This document shows, piece by piece, positions 1 to 10,295 of a stretch of DNA of 64,000 nucleotides (positions within the stretch are counted from its first letter, which is position 1; every line of letters begins with the position of its first letter). The DNA is from Heterodera schachtii (Eukaryota; Nematoda; Chromadorea; Rhabditida; Heteroderidae). The notes under the pieces are model-generated. The model saw only the letters and a list, made by a program, of their open reading frames with translations, was not told where the DNA came from and ran no database searches. The translations under genes were made by a program, and so were the position numbers. The DNA lies in the NCBI GenBank assembly GCA_023374025.1, contig SIJG01000090.1:340770-404769 (forward strand), given 5' to 3'.

Positions 1-435
1 AGAGAATGGCAAATTAATTTTTTCTTTTTAAACATATTTTTTTAATATCAACAATTAATTTTAAAATTTAAGTAAATGTAAATCTTTTTTGGCGCTTAAA
101 TTATTTGTGGAGAGGGAAAACGCAAAAATGAGAGAGTGCTAAAATTCTGTACTAGTCATATTACTTTAAATTTTTTTAAATGATAATATTAATTGATGGT
201 ATAATTTATGTTGATGATAATAATTATCAAGCGCAATGCGTTGGTTCTCTACAAAATTCTAATAAACTATTGATTTGCCTGTCTCGGTTCCCATTGCAAT
301 TAAAATTTCCAAAATGTCATGCAACGCGGCGCCTATGGGTATTGACACCTTCGGACACTCCCATAAATATGAAAAAATGCCAAATTTCGATCTTGCAGCA
401 TTGATATTAACGTATATAAAGCATTCCTTTTACAG
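1..435. other. AT-rich stretch upstream of F-box copy A, no gene
   Basis: I see no supported gene here. The open frames are short and compositionally AT-driven. The first F-box-type exon expected upstream of copy A, which would encode the DVW...LGLKMAL segment seen in copy C, is not visible. It either lies outside the window or has been lost. The stretch ends in a pyrimidine-rich acceptor with AG at 434-435. Confidence 0.5.
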
Positions 436-1832
436 GTGCATTGACCAAAAAGTCGTCGAATTTCTCCGTTCCAATCAACAAATTTTCGATGGAAAAGGCA
501 CCGAATTAAGTTTGAAAATTTATTCCCCACAAAATGCCAATGTCACTCCGATTTGGAGTGTTTTTGTTCGTGAAATTTGGCCCATTTTTGCGACAAACAT
601 TCGCCACTTCGTCTTTCCTAATAGTGATCATCTCAGCAAATTGCTTCGCCTCACTTCGCCAACAATTCTCACCGATCTCAATCAGTTGAATTCAATCAAA
701 TCAGTTGATCTGTTCCCGGACGCGCCTGGTGATGATGATGGGCCAAATGCAGCTTATTGTGCTCGGAAAGCGTTGTCCAAATGGTTGCACACTCCGAGAA
801 AAGACGGGAAGCCGAAGCGATTGAGTTGCATTATTTATTCACATCACAAATTCAGAAACAGGATCAACAATTTCAAGGAGGTCAGTCATCACTCATTATA
901 TTATTTCATATAATTCTTTCTTTTCATGAAAGTCAGAGAAATATTTTAAAAATTCATTTAATTAGGGTTTGTCGGGACCGGGAATTTAGAGCTAAACCGG
1001 GACCGGGACTTTTCGCGTTGAAAAACCGGGACTTTTTGGCTGGGAAAACCGGGAAAAAATCCGAGAATTTCCCGATCCCGGTCAAAACCGGAACCTAGGT
1101 ACTCAGTTGTCCGTGTTTTGGTCCCAGTCCCGACCAACCCTAATTTAAATCTTACGGTGTTTAGGCATTTCTCCGTGCCAAAACTGCTGTCAGCTACAAA
1201 ATTCATTTTACTGTTTATGTGCTCCCGAACGCCAATTGAGCCATTTGAATTGGTGAATGAACGAACACAAGAAAAGATGACATTGGAGAAAAAACGAGAA
1301 AATGACACTTATGCTGATTATTTGTTGAAGCGATGCTCAATTGGACAAATGGTTCAGTGGGAAGACGAAAATATGGCGGACAATTTGAACAAAGTTATGT
1401 TTTTTTTGGACGCAGACATCAATTGCCTTGGGTAAGCAATTTTATTGAATTTGCGACTCCAATTTTTTGACGGTTTTTATGGAGAGGAGGATACGGTACT
1501 AATTCACTTTAGGAGTCCAATCGACTTTTATAAGTCCAAAGGTATTTTATAAGTCCAATCAATTGACAATATCTGCTTTTTATACAATAACTTTGTTCGT
1601 ATTCGATTTAAAGTTTGTTCAAACATGAACAATTTCTTGTATAAAAGCCAGCTATTGTTAATTGATTGGACTCAAAAATTTTAACATTTTTTTGAGTGTT
1701 ATCGCCCTTCTATAAATGATGCGACTTGTCAAATGCAATTTAATCTTTTTCAGCATCGATGTGCCAAACCTTTTGAAAGCGACGGTCAATTGGCCGTTCA
1801 ATCTGCTCAAGGCACGGATGTTGCCAAAATGA
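436..1832 (+). pseudogene. F-box-like nematode family protein, copy A (broken)
   Basis: This copy has three recognisable exons: 436-880, about 1165-1431 and 1754-1832. The middle exon carries the family signatures WPIFATNIRHF, SPTILTDL, ALSKWLHTP and KRLSC, ending in NNFKE before a GT donor. The next exon carries IEPFELVNERT and LLKRCSIG and closes with a GG|GTAAG donor. The last exon ends in LLKARMLPK and a stop. The family resembles proteins usually annotated as F-box-like in cyst nematodes. The exon beginning at 1165 starts in the phase of copies B and C but reaches a stop before IEPFELVNERT, which is read in another frame. A frameshift near 1215-1235 therefore breaks the gene. The N-terminal F-box exon is absent. 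Function in ubiquitin ligase targeting is a family-level inference only. Confidence 0.72.
962..1143. mobile_element. 182-bp MITE in the intron of F-box copy A
   Basis: The ends are imperfect terminal inverted repeats: TTAGGGTTTGTCGGGAC on the left and the complement of GTCCCGACCAACCCTAA on the right, with one mismatch. The flanks share TTTAA (957-961 and 1144-1148), so the target duplication is at least 5 bp. The interior is an array of the word CCGGGAC and variants. It has no coding capacity. It belongs to the group of short elements here whose ends resemble AGGGYTxG and whose interior is built from one repeated word. Confidence 0.65.
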
Positions 1833-3515
1833 AAGCGGAAGACAAATGACGGAGATTGTTGTGACTTTTTTGGTTTTTGCATTGTTCCCAATTTTAAATT
1901 GACTATAACAATTGCAGAAAAAATTAAATAAATCGATCTTTTTCGGAAGAAACGTCCTAAATTTTTCATTTACACTTAAAAAACTTTTTTTGCTAATAAA
2001 TTTATGAATCAAAAATTAAAAGGTGAAATCTTTCGCGTATACAACCTTTAAGTTCTGGAAATATTCATTCTATTGTGTATAACTTTGGGCCCACTGCTGG
2101 CTGTACATTTACCGGTTTTTAGCGCAGTAAATTTGAACATTAATTTAAATTTTTAATTGTTTTTATTTGTTATTTAAAACCGCTTCTTCTTCTGCTACTG
2201 CGAAGACAATGGCCAAATTAAACGAAATTTAAATTAGTTTAAATAAAATCAATTTTTCTTTTCATCCTCCATCACTTTGTCCCATTCGTCTTCGCTTGAT
2301 TGCTAATTGTCAAGTTTTCGTTAGTTCGTCCGTTCAGCAATTTAAATGGCACAATAGCTTTCTTTACCCCGAAAAAATGCTTTTTGAATTTTACTATTTT
2401 TTCAATTGGGACCGCAATTCTGCATTTTTACCCCATTTTGGTAAAATTGAAGAATAATGTAAACATTGATTTTGTAATTTTTAATATTTTCCAAAATGCC
2501 GAATTTATCGTACATTTCTTGAAGCAATTACACTTTTTAAATAATAAAGTAAAAAAGCCGAAAAATACTTTGAACAAAACTACGAATGGAGAATTCTTGT
2601 CTTCCGTCCAGATCGTCCGAATTGTTGTCTTTCCGCAGAACCGTCTTTACCTAGGGACGGTCTTTTTTGTTGGCATCCCCTCCAAGACACATCTTATCAT
2701 AATTTCCCAAGTTTAACGAAAGTTTGAACACAATTACCAATTTCTTGTTGCCTATCAGCACCGCCGTCCCCTAAAAAAACTGTTTAAACCGAAAATTTGG
2801 TCATTTTAGCACAAATCTGTTTTTTCAACCGGGTTCAACCGGCGGGTCAGGAAAAATTTTCATAATTTTCCAACCAAAGAGTTTGCAATTATAATTATTT
2901 ATAATTAAATTAAAGAAATTTTCGAAAGATTCGGCAACAACAAATAATATTATTGAAAAAATTTCAGAAGACAAAATTTTCAATAATTATTCTAAGTCAC
3001 ACATGCATAAGGCGTTATCAGGCCAAGGGCCATACAATGTACATTAAGACAGGGGGAAGGGGTAGGAAAATTCCCAGCATTTCGCCTTGTAGGGTGTACC
3101 GCGGCGAACTCTATTTTATTTTTTCAATATCAAAAATGGCAAAATGCCTGATTTTGTGAGTTTGAGCCAATTTTTGTGGGTTTTTTGCTCAATTATTTGA
3201 CTAAGACCTAAAACCAGGGTTCGTAGATCTGAGGCTTTAGCCTCATTTTGTGGTTTTTTGGTAGGTCAATGAGGCTAAATTTTCAAAATGAGGCTTTTTG
3301 TGGTTTTTTGAGAAATTTTGAGGCTTTTGGTGGTTTTTTGAGAAAAACCGTAAAATAAAGAATTTTTTTAATGAAAATATGCTAAAAATATGGTCTAAAT
3401 TTCCTGTTCTTTCTCCTACAAAATTTTTGCACTTTTCATACATTTCCGCAATTTTGTCGTACTTCGATTAATTAATAATTTAATAACGAAAGAAAATGCC
3501 GTTGCCGCACCAAAT
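1833..3515. other. Non-coding AT-rich region with a degenerate repeat at 3215-3345
   Basis: No gene is supported. A 138-codon open frame at 2300-2716 has no recognisable domain and reads like AT-rich noise. From about 3215 (CAGGGTTCG) to 3345 there is a degenerate tandem repeat of the word GAGGCTTTTGGTGG/TTTTTTGAGAAA. A reverse-orientation relative lies at about 35570-35640. It resembles the subterminal word arrays of other elements in the window. Confidence 0.45.
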
Positions 3516-4722
3516 TCAGTGGGCACTTAAATAAAAGTAGACATTGTTTAAATCCTCTTCATTCTGCCAAACTGTCGCCGCTTCACCAATTGGGCATCGC
3601 TTCAGCCACCAAATATAAAAATTGTTTGTTTTTTCTCTCATCAATGTCAGCTTTTCCCCCGTTCGTTCGTTCACCAATTCGAATGGCTCAATTGGCATTG
3701 ACCCAAACAGTGCAAAGCTAATTATGTAACTGCTTGAAGTTGTGGCATGGAGAAATGCCTAAAGAGACAATTAAAAACAAGGCTGTTTAAAATTTTCAAA
3801 ACCAGCATTTGGCCGACGAAAATCATCTCAAAAATCAACACTTTGGAAATTTTAGTCAAAATGAAACAAAAAATTTTTTTGCGACGCGTTTTTTCCGAGA
3901 AAAAAACTTTGGAAATAGGGGGCAGGGGAACATTTTTTTAAATTTGAGTTCATTTTGTCAACAAGATTTTCACCAAAAATGCTCAATTTTTGCGACTTCG
4001 AACCACTTTTTAAGAAGATATAAACTTTTTGGGGCCGGCGAGGCGCCGCCGGGAAAATTTGAAAATTGAGAGTTTTTGTTAGCATTTTTTACATAAAAAG
4101 GCCATTTTAAAGGAAAAATATTAAAAATAAGGACATTTGCGAGCCCCTTAGTAAATAGCATGCCGAAACAGCGCCCATTAGCAGGGACGACTCAATGCCA
4201 TTTTAAAAATCCGGCATTAGTTTGTTTTTCAAGGCAAAAAAAACACGGGTAAGAATCATTCAAATTTAATGTTTCTTTTCCCACAAAGTTATTTTATTTG
4301 TAGAAGTAATTTTCTTTTTCCAAAAAAGATAGCAAAATGAACGAAAATATATAGCCAAATTTAGAATTTTTGGGTTCCAACAAGAAAAAATCCACGAAAA
4401 TTGTAACCTCCTTGAAATTGTTGACCCAATCATTCGGTGTATTCATAATTCTGCATTTCAATCGCCTCGGTTGGCCATCTTTTTTCGGAGTGTGCAACCA
4501 TTTTGACAACGCTTGGCCAGCAGTTGCATTTGGCCCATCATCAGCGATCAAATCGGGCAACAGATCACCAGAATGCAGTGAATTCAGACTGAGGAGATCA
4601 GTGAGAATTGTTGGGGAGATTAGACGACGCAAATTGTCCAGGTTGTCAGCATTTGCAAATTCAAAACGGCGAATATTTGGCGCAAAAATTGGCCAAATTT
4701 GACGGGCCCAAATGTCCCACAA
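3516..4722 (-). pseudogene. F-box-like family protein, copy B, 5' end replaced by Gypsy pol
   Basis: The family homology starts at about 4715 with WDIWARQIWPIFAPN. It continues through SPTILTDLL, DGPNATAGQALSKWLHTP and VNNFKE to a GT donor at 4406-4407. The intron (3759-4407) contains a GC-rich hairpin repeat. The next exon (3516-3758) begins after CTTTAG and runs without a break through SMPIEPFELVNERTGEKL, LKRCPIGEAATVWQN and YFYLSAH to a stop. These two exons are the best preserved of the four family copies. Everything upstream of WDIW, including the F-box-type exon, is missing because a Gypsy integrase frame on the same strand abuts at about 4715-4720. A normal product is therefore unlikely. 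A fusion transcript cannot be excluded. Confidence 0.72.
4035..4053 (+). repeat. GC-rich hairpin repeat, truncated copy
   Basis: This is a short form of the dispersed motif GGCGGYGCCGATAGGCGCCGCC. It is followed by GGGAAAATTTGAAAATTGAG, like other copies, and lies in the intron of F-box copy B. Confidence 0.55.
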
Positions 4723-6175
4723 GAAATAGTTCCGCGGGGCACTTTCCGTTCAGATTTTCCGATGGAGTGGTGCGAAAAGTTGAGAGGAATATTTCGAGAA
4801 TGTCTCGCGTCATCCCCTCCCCTTTTATTTTTGAAAATGCCCTCTTAAACGTGTCAACCATTATTTCGGCTTGACCGTTTGATTGCGGCATATATGGAGC
4901 AGAAAAGAGATGTTCAATTCCATTTAATTTTGTGAATTTTTGGAATTCGTGACTGCGGAATTGCGTTCCATTGTCCGAAACCAAGGTTTCGGGGATGCCA
5001 TAACGAGTAATTAGCGATTTCAATTTTGAAATTGTCGCTGTGCTGTTGGTTGAATTCATCTCAAATATCTCAGGATATTTGGAGAAGGCATCGACAATAA
5101 TGAGGTACATCTTTCCGTTGAATGGCCCAGCGTAGTCCATGTGGATTCGCTTCCAGTGACCGTCGACTTTTGGCCATGATTGAAGAGTCGTTTTGATAGG
5201 ATTTTTAGCGACTGATGCGCATTGTTGGCATTTCCTGACGAACTCTTCAATTTCTGAATCTAATTTTGGCCAGTAAACGTGAATTCTCGCCAGAGACTTC
5301 ATTCGTTTGACCCCTGGGTGGCCATTGTGTAGCATCTTCAAAATTGATTTCTGAAGTGCCTCTGGAACGTCAATTCGTTCGCCGAACAACAGACAGTCAC
5401 TGGCAATTGAAATTTCCTCCCTTCGGCGGTAAAATTCAGTGAAAATGTCATGTGAAAACGATTCTTTTTCCTTAAAATGTTTCGGTTCCGGCCAATAATT
5501 CTTGACGAAATTCATCACTTTTTGAAGGGTTTGGTCTTGTTTGGTTTCCAAAATCAATTCGTTGAAAGTGATTGGCAATTGTCTGATCAACTCTTTTATG
5601 CCATTGTCCAAAACCGGTTCAATTTCACATGAAGCGATGATTTTGTCTTCGTCGTTATTCTTCTGCCGTTTTGACGAAATTAGGCGTGACAACGCATCGG
5701 CCTGACCAAATTTATCGGTCTGGACATATTTAATGTCGAAGTCATACGCCGTCAAAATCAATGCCCATCGCACAAGGCGACTCCGCCGATTCCAGATTGT
5801 GAAGCATCTGCTGCAACAATTATTGGCAATGACGGATCATAATGCATCAAAGCAAGGTCCGATTGAAGCAATTTGATGATTTTGTCAAATGCTTTTTGAC
5901 AAGCCGACGTCCAATCCCATACTTTGCCCTTCTTTAGCAGATCATCCAAGGGTTGGCGAATGAAACGGAAATTTTTGACAAATTCCTGGTAATAATTTAC
6001 CATCCCAAGGTATGAACGCAGCTCATTTAAATTTGAAGGAGCTGGCATTTCAGCAATTGCGGCGATTTTGTCGGAATCGGGCTTTCTGCCATTTTGGTCG
6101 ATTATGACTCCCAAATATTTGATTTCCTTTTGGAAGAATGAGCATTTTTCAATGCGAACTTTCAAACCCCAGTCT
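4716..6175 (-). mobile_element. Truncated Gypsy (Ty3-type) pol: RT thumb, RNase H, integrase
   Basis: The upstream part (5788-6175) encodes the reverse-transcriptase thumb and the start of RNase H (KYLGVIID, LRSYLGMVNYY, ADASQSGIGGVA). It then jumps frame into 4716-5773, which opens with RWALILTAYDFDIKYV and ADALSRL, the RNase H/linker end. About 80 residues of RNase H are missing at this deletion junction, near 5760-5790. The integrase follows, with an HHCC zinc segment (HNGHPG...CQQC) and a core in which the catalytic DDE residues are visible in MDYAG, SDNGTQF and NGQAE. The 3' end stops at ELFLVG, where F-box copy B begins. The 5' end stops at about 6177, where the tRNA-like repeat array starts. 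No LTR is seen. It is a dead fragment despite the intact integrase core. Confidence 0.85.
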
Positions 6176-6221
6176 TAAAGACGGGCGAATAGAAAATATC
6201 ACTGAGGGATCCGCTGAAAGT

Positions 6222-6293
6222 GCACCTGTAGCTCAATTGGTAAGAGCTCAGCACGGTATGCTGCGGTTGCAGGTTCGAGTCCTGTCGGGTGCT
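6222..6293 (+). ncRNA. tRNA-like unit 1
   Basis: GCACCTG at the 5' end pairs fully with CGGGTGC at the 3' end (one G-U). A D-arm (GCTC/GAGC), a TTCGAGT T-loop with its stem, an A-box-like TAGCTCAATTGG and an exact B box GGTTCGAGTCC are present, and a TTTT follows within about 10 bases. The anticodon arm is poor: a 5-bp reading leaves the loop ACGGTAT without T33, nominal anticodon GGT. It is more likely a tRNA-derived SINE or pol III unit than a working tRNA. It is enclosed by CTGAGGGATC (6202-6211) and its complement GATCCCTCAG (6305-6314). Confidence 0.6.
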
Positions 6294-6577
6294 TAACCTT
6301 TTATGATCCCTCAGCTTCGTATGTGGCGCTCCTGGGTGGATCCTCTAAATGCCCTAAGACCGCTAATACGCTCAGAGGAGGTATTATGCCTGCCGGTTGG
6401 TCAAGCGGCACGCGGACCGAGGGACCGGTCCTCCGTTGAGAGGGGGGATGTACAGCGAACTGGTGCCTACCCCGGCGTCCCAAGAAAGCCCCGCTGCCTC
6501 CTATGTGCTGTGACCCCCAGCATCCCCAGCATAGGAAAGGGAGGATAGAAAATATCACTGAGGGATCCGCTGAAATG

Positions 6578-6649
6578 GCACCTGTAGCTCAATTGGTAAG
6601 AGCTCAGCACGGTATGCTGCGGTTGCAGGTTCGAGTCCTGTCGGGTGCT
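6578..6649 (+). ncRNA. tRNA-like unit 2
   Basis: It is essentially identical to unit 1, including the B box GGTTCGAGTCC and the acceptor pairing. The outer inverted repeats are at 6558-6567 and 6661-6670, and a TTTT lies just before the right one. Confidence 0.6.
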
Positions 6650-6880
6650 TAACGTTTTATGATCCCTCAGCTTCGTACGTGGCGCTCCTGGGTGATCCTC
6701 TACATGCCCTAAGACCGCTAATACGCTCAGAGGAGGTATTATGTCTGCCGGTTGGTCAAGCGGCACGCGGACCGAGGGACCGGTCCTCCGTTGAGAGGGG
6801 GGATGTACAGCGGACTGGTGCCTACCCCGGAGTCCCAAGCCAGCCCCGCTGCCTCCTATGTTGAGGGATCCGCTGAAAGG

Positions 6881-6952
6881 GCACCTGTAGCACAATTGGT
6901 AAGAGCTCAGCACGGTATGCTGCGGTTGCAGGTTCTAGTCCTGTCCGGTGCT
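6881..6952 (+). ncRNA. tRNA-like unit 3 (degenerate)
   Basis: This is the same unit with damage. The A box reads TAGCACAATTGG, the B box GGTTCTAGTCC, and the 3' acceptor CCGGTGC no longer pairs fully. The right outer repeat GATCCCTCAG is at 6964-6973. It mirrors the unit at 13118-13189. Confidence 0.55.
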
Positions 6953-7784
6953 TAAAATTTTATGATCCCTCAGCTTCGTACGTTAGTTTATTAGTCAAAT
7001 GTTAACGAGTTTTGCATGAATAATTTTATTAAAATAATAATCCGTTTTATTTTACTAGATGTGCATCAGTCAGTATCTTTTGGTTTTTATTGTGGATAAT
7101 AAAAATTTTAAATATTAATGCATTATTGGACTTAGCATTTTAGGTAAATAAGTGACACTTTGCTTTATCAACATATAATAGGACCAATTCGATTCGAAAT
7201 AAAAATCCGTAATTCCAAAAAGGCCGTAATTTGCGTCTCGTAACCCGTAATTAGGTCCAGCCCTGAGTATAATGTAATTATAAAATTACGCGGACGAAAA
7301 AAGCAAATATTCCTATCTATTCTTGCGATTTTAGCAATTTTAAATAATGCTACATTTAAAAAATAAAATTGCCGTGCGAAATATTCAATGCCAGCGAACG
7401 ATTTGCTGCTGAACACTTTCATTTATTTCAACAAAATATTTGTTTTGCTGTTTTTGTTAAAATGTCTTTAAATCGGAGCAAAGTTTCTTTACCAATTCAT
7501 TTTTCGTATAAACATTTATTTATTTAATGAGAAATTTATTAAAAAATTGAGGGAACCTTTCATATTTAAAATGCATTTTTCGAGTGATTCATTAATTTTC
7601 CGTGAGTCGTGATTGTGAAAACATTTTTCTGAATGATTTTTTAATTTAAATTTATTAACAAAAAACGGAATTTAATCGCTGGAAAAATAAACAAAAAAGT
7701 ATTTTAAAGAAACCAAACCATATATATAGGTAAAAGCTTTTTTTGCAGCGTGCTTTTTCCAAAAAATGTACAGGGGGCAGAACT

Positions 7785-7809
7785 GATGGTGCCAATAGGC
7801 GCTGCCGGG
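7785..7809 (+). repeat. GC-rich hairpin repeat copy
   Basis: It reads GATGGTGCCAATAGGCGCTG followed by CCGGG, a variant of the dispersed hairpin. Its mirror copy in the right arm is at 12262-12286. Confidence 0.55.
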
Positions 7810-8098
7810 AAAAAATTTTTCAGATTTCGAAACACCAAATAAAATATAGATCGTGCCCAGCGAAAATTGCATACTTAGCTTTCATCATTTATTTTATCAG
7901 TTTCAGGTTATATCAGTTTTATAATATATAAACAAATTGCTTTATATTTCAAATTTATATACAAAATTCTCTTCACCAAAATTAATGTGTGCATGTCACC
8001 TTCATCCCCCAATGTCACGGTTGGGCCCAAATCATCCTCTTCTAGAAATAGGTCTACAGCTTCTAGAATAGATTTTATATTAATTTATTTAATTTAAT

Positions 8099-8350
8099 TT
8101 ACAATTTCCTTACCAAATTCTTTCCTTTTTTTGTGAATCCGCATCCGCCAACATCCGTTTCACCATAATTTTCCACACCATCTATTTTTTCGCCATTGAT
8201 AAACAATGCGCCTTTTGACCAGTAGCCTATGCTGTTTTCGCAGTATCCGGGAAGCTCGCGAACCAAGCTTCCCTTTGGCGTAAACCCAATTCCGAACTCG
8301 CTTAATAGTTTTATGCTAAATATACTGGAATAGCAAAAAGGTTTTTTCAT
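8099..8350 (-). pseudogene. SPRY-domain exon, left-arm copy
   Basis: The reading frame contains FGIGFTPKGS, LPGYCENSIGYWSKGALF, INGEKIDGV, ETDVGGCGF and FTKKGKNL. This matches the central SPRY pattern (GY...SIGYxSxG, GDVVGCG, FTKNG) found in RanBPM-like and cyst-nematode SPRYSEC proteins. A splice donor (TTG|GTAAGG) ends the exon at 8114, so the in-frame stop lies inside the intron. The acceptor is probably shortly before the IKLLSEF segment. The strand between DVGGCG and FTKKG is about eight residues shorter than in typical SPRY domains. No flanking exons are visible, so this is an isolated exon in the repeat arm. SPRYSEC-type effectors need a signal peptide, and none is present. Confidence 0.62.
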
Positions 8351-9037
8351 AACCCAAAATTAATTGGGTTTTCAGTCATTTTTTATAATCTTTACATATT
8401 TGACATTTTCAGTCAAGAGTAAGCTAAATACATAGGTGGTATGTTCCCTTACGGATGCATTTTAAGAAGACGTGCCTCAAAGTAATAAATCCATAAAAAT
8501 CCGAGACGATCTTAGTTGAGCCTGAAGAGCAAAAAACTGAAATTAAATTTTCGGTTTTTTATTATATGAAAAACTATTTACAATCATTTGTGCCTCTGTG
8601 CTCTATTAAAAACTATTATGAAGAAAAAGAGATTGATGAGTTGAATTAATATTTAATTCATTAAATGCCATTATTATTTGATGCTTCGATTGAAATTTTC
8701 ACAGTTAAATAGAGCTAATTGTTTACCAACTTGGTGGTCCATTTTTCTTTTTCTTCTGACTATTTCCCATTATTTCATTTTATTTTGTTTGTTTAGCCTT
8801 TTCAGTCGTTTTGACTGGGTCCTTAATTTATATGTTTTACAGAGTTCCACTAAAATATACTAAAACAAACGGACCAAAAAATTCATTAATATCCTATGAA
8901 ATTTAGCTTTTTCACGGCAAAATTGCTTTTCATTAAAATTATGTACTTAAAAAAGTTTTCAAGATCCTTTTTCAGTCACAATTGTCAAATTGAATCTTGT
9001 AAAAAACTCAAATAGAGCTGCTGATTTTTTCTTTTTG

Positions 9038-9640
9038 TTTAATTTTATGAAAAATATCAAGATCTTCAAAATTTTTATATGTTATGTATTTCGGAAAATT
9101 CTTCTATTTTTTTATAAATTTTCAAAGGTTAATAATTTATTAATTTGCCGGTTTCCGGATCGGTAAAGAATTTCAACAAACTAACCGAACATTCATGGCC
9201 ATAACTTTATTTTAAGCATAGTGAAATTAACGCCAGATCCTTAATTCCGCCGGCCGGGAGGCTCATGCTGGCAATTTTTAGGAAAGCTCATTTAGCAGTT
9301 TTTCTGAAACGCACATGCAAATTGAGGAAACACACATTTGATAGTTTTTATAAACGTTGTCGCCCGTAGGGCACTTGTTTTATTGTTATTAAAAATTACT
9401 TTAGCAATGAACGGAAATTTTTTAGGCAGAGGTGATTTCATAAGTGTTTCCTTCCAACAAAATCCAAGAAAAAGAAAGTAGGGAAAAATGAACACGATAG
9501 ATTAATTGCTGTTTGATTATGAGCAGACAGCTGCTTATTAACCATCACTTATGTCATTTGAGTATGTCATTCCGAAAAATAATGCATTTGAATGAAAAAA
9601 ATGATTTTTCATTGAAACGAAAGTATTTCTTAAATTGTTA
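9038..9640. other. Start of the inverted-repeat spacer, no gene seen
   Basis: The sequence is AT-rich apart from a short CCGCCGGCCGGGAGGC patch at about 9247-9262. The open frames are unconvincing. Confidence 0.4.
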
Positions 9641-9650
9641 AGAAAGAAAT

Positions 9651-9836
9651 TTGTGCAATATGCACGAGACTTTTCACCATGAATTTCCCGCCGGGTGCCA
9701 CCGACCCGTACTGAGAACATTTTACTATTTTGACGTAGAACGGCAAAAATGTGAGAAGGGTCGCATGGCCCAGTGCGAAGGATTTGGCGACAACCGATTT
9801 GCCACGGAGTTGGAATGCCGGACAAAGTGCGAAACC
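9651..9836 (+). CDS. Kunitz/BPTI-type exon
   Basis: The translation shows the Kunitz pattern: FPAGC, TFYYFDVERQKC, seven residues to C, then CEGFGDNRF and ELECRTKC. Assigned to BPTI numbering these are C14, C30, C38, C51 and C55, with the aromatic YY segment and the N-x-F core. The C5 equivalent is either the cysteine near 9654, with an unusually long C5-C14 spacing, or lies in an upstream exon. Kunitz domains inhibit serine proteases outside the cell, and in nematodes they often occur in multi-domain secreted cuticle/moulting proteins. The P1 position after GC is histidine, so trypsin inhibition is not indicated. A lustrin-type exon follows in another frame. No clear GT donor links the two, and a poly-C run lies between, so the gene may be broken. 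Confidence 0.68.
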
Positions 9837-9922
9837 AGCAGAACCAACGCCTTTAATTCTCCCCCTTTCCATTCAAATTTCCCATTAATTTATACTTTTG
9901 TCCCCGTTTTCTTTTTTTAATT

Positions 9923-9937
9923 ACCCCCCCCCCCCCC
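9923..9937 (+). repeat. Poly-C tract
   Basis: This uninterrupted run of about 14 C lies between the Kunitz and lustrin-type exons. The exact length is likely polymorphic or assembly-sensitive. Confidence 0.7.
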
Positions 9938-9941
9938 TCTT

Positions 9942-10092
9942 TCGAAGCTTGCGAATTTGGCGAGTGCATTCTGCTGCACAAAAACAGTTTCGATTCGCCT
10001 TTTCTCTGCTCGTCGGATGAGGATTGCCCCTTCGGCTACAACTGTCGCCAGGATCACATTTTTGGGCGTAGTGTTTGTTGCGGTTTTCTCAA
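9942..10092 (+). CDS. Lustrin-type cysteine-rich exon
   Basis: The frame reads ACEFGECILL, SPFLCSSDEDCPFGYNC and FGRSVCC. The spacing C...C...C-x5-C-x5-C...CC and the CPxGYxC motif fit the lustrin cysteine-rich repeats that alternate with Kunitz domains in secreted nematode proteins. It follows the Kunitz exon by about 100 bases on the same strand, so both probably come from one gene. Phase and splice sites between them are not clean, and no further domains are seen before the repeat at 10300. It is a fragment or a degraded gene. Confidence 0.6.
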
Positions 10093-10179
10093 TTTTGGTC
10101 GGTCGGCCGATTCAAACCTAGGGTTTCCGAGAGATGAGAAAAAATCCCGAACAGGGATGGGCGAAATTTGGGGGAGGGG

Positions 10180-10206
10180 GCGGCAGTGTTGATAGGCGCC
10201 GCCGGG
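10180..10206 (+). repeat. GC-rich hairpin repeat copy
   Basis: It reads GGCAGTGTTGATAGGCGCCG, continues CCGGGAAAA and has the usual TTTGCTAACG downstream. It lies in the spacer of the giant inverted repeat. Confidence 0.6.
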
Positions 10207-10295
10207 AAAAGTTTTAAAATTTTAGTGCAATTTGCTAACGACCAAATTTTGCGACTTTTATTAACAAAATAGAAGTTTACCAAAAGACAATTATT

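Larger units (their letters stand above)
6178..6985 (+). repeat. GC-rich tandem repeat with embedded tRNA-like units
   Basis: There are two nearly full units (about 6178-6547 and 6548-6860) and a partial third (6861-6985). Each starts near GAAAATATCACTGAGGGATC, contains a tRNA-like segment and then a GC-rich tail with GAGGAGGTATTATG and GGGACCGGTCCTCC. The second unit is shorter. GC content is far above the surroundings. Both strands have long open frames, a consequence of the GC-rich composition, and I do not annotate them. The outer part of this array is also the outer end of the large inverted repeat. Confidence 0.8.
6452..9037 (+). repeat. Left arm of a giant inverted repeat
   Basis: This 2.6-kb stretch is repeated almost identically in reverse at 11001-13613. 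Paired positions sum to about 20039 in the inner part and about 20070 at the tRNA-like unit, so only small indels separate the arms. It includes tRNA-like units 2-3, a GC hairpin copy (7785-7809) and a SPRY exon on the minus strand. The inner edge is at CTTTTTG (9031-9037). The outer edge lies inside the first tandem unit. Confidence 0.9.

Noticed and set aside
2300..2716. 138-codon open frame
   Set aside because: AT-driven residues, no domain, signal peptide or splice context.
6222..6293. A functional tRNA gene (nominal anticodon GGT)
   Set aside because: The acceptor and T arms are good, but the anticodon stem and T33 are not, and the unit is part of a tandem repeat with an outer helix. 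I call it tRNA-like.
6301..6955. Open frames of 61-148 codons on both strands in the GC-rich array
   Set aside because: They overlap on both strands, repeat with the unit, and encode no recognisable domain. They are composition artefacts.
8678..8863. 61-codon hydrophobic frame, mirrored at 11176-11361
   Set aside because: The identical copies follow from the inverted repeat. The Phe/Leu-rich content is what AT-rich DNA gives by chance.
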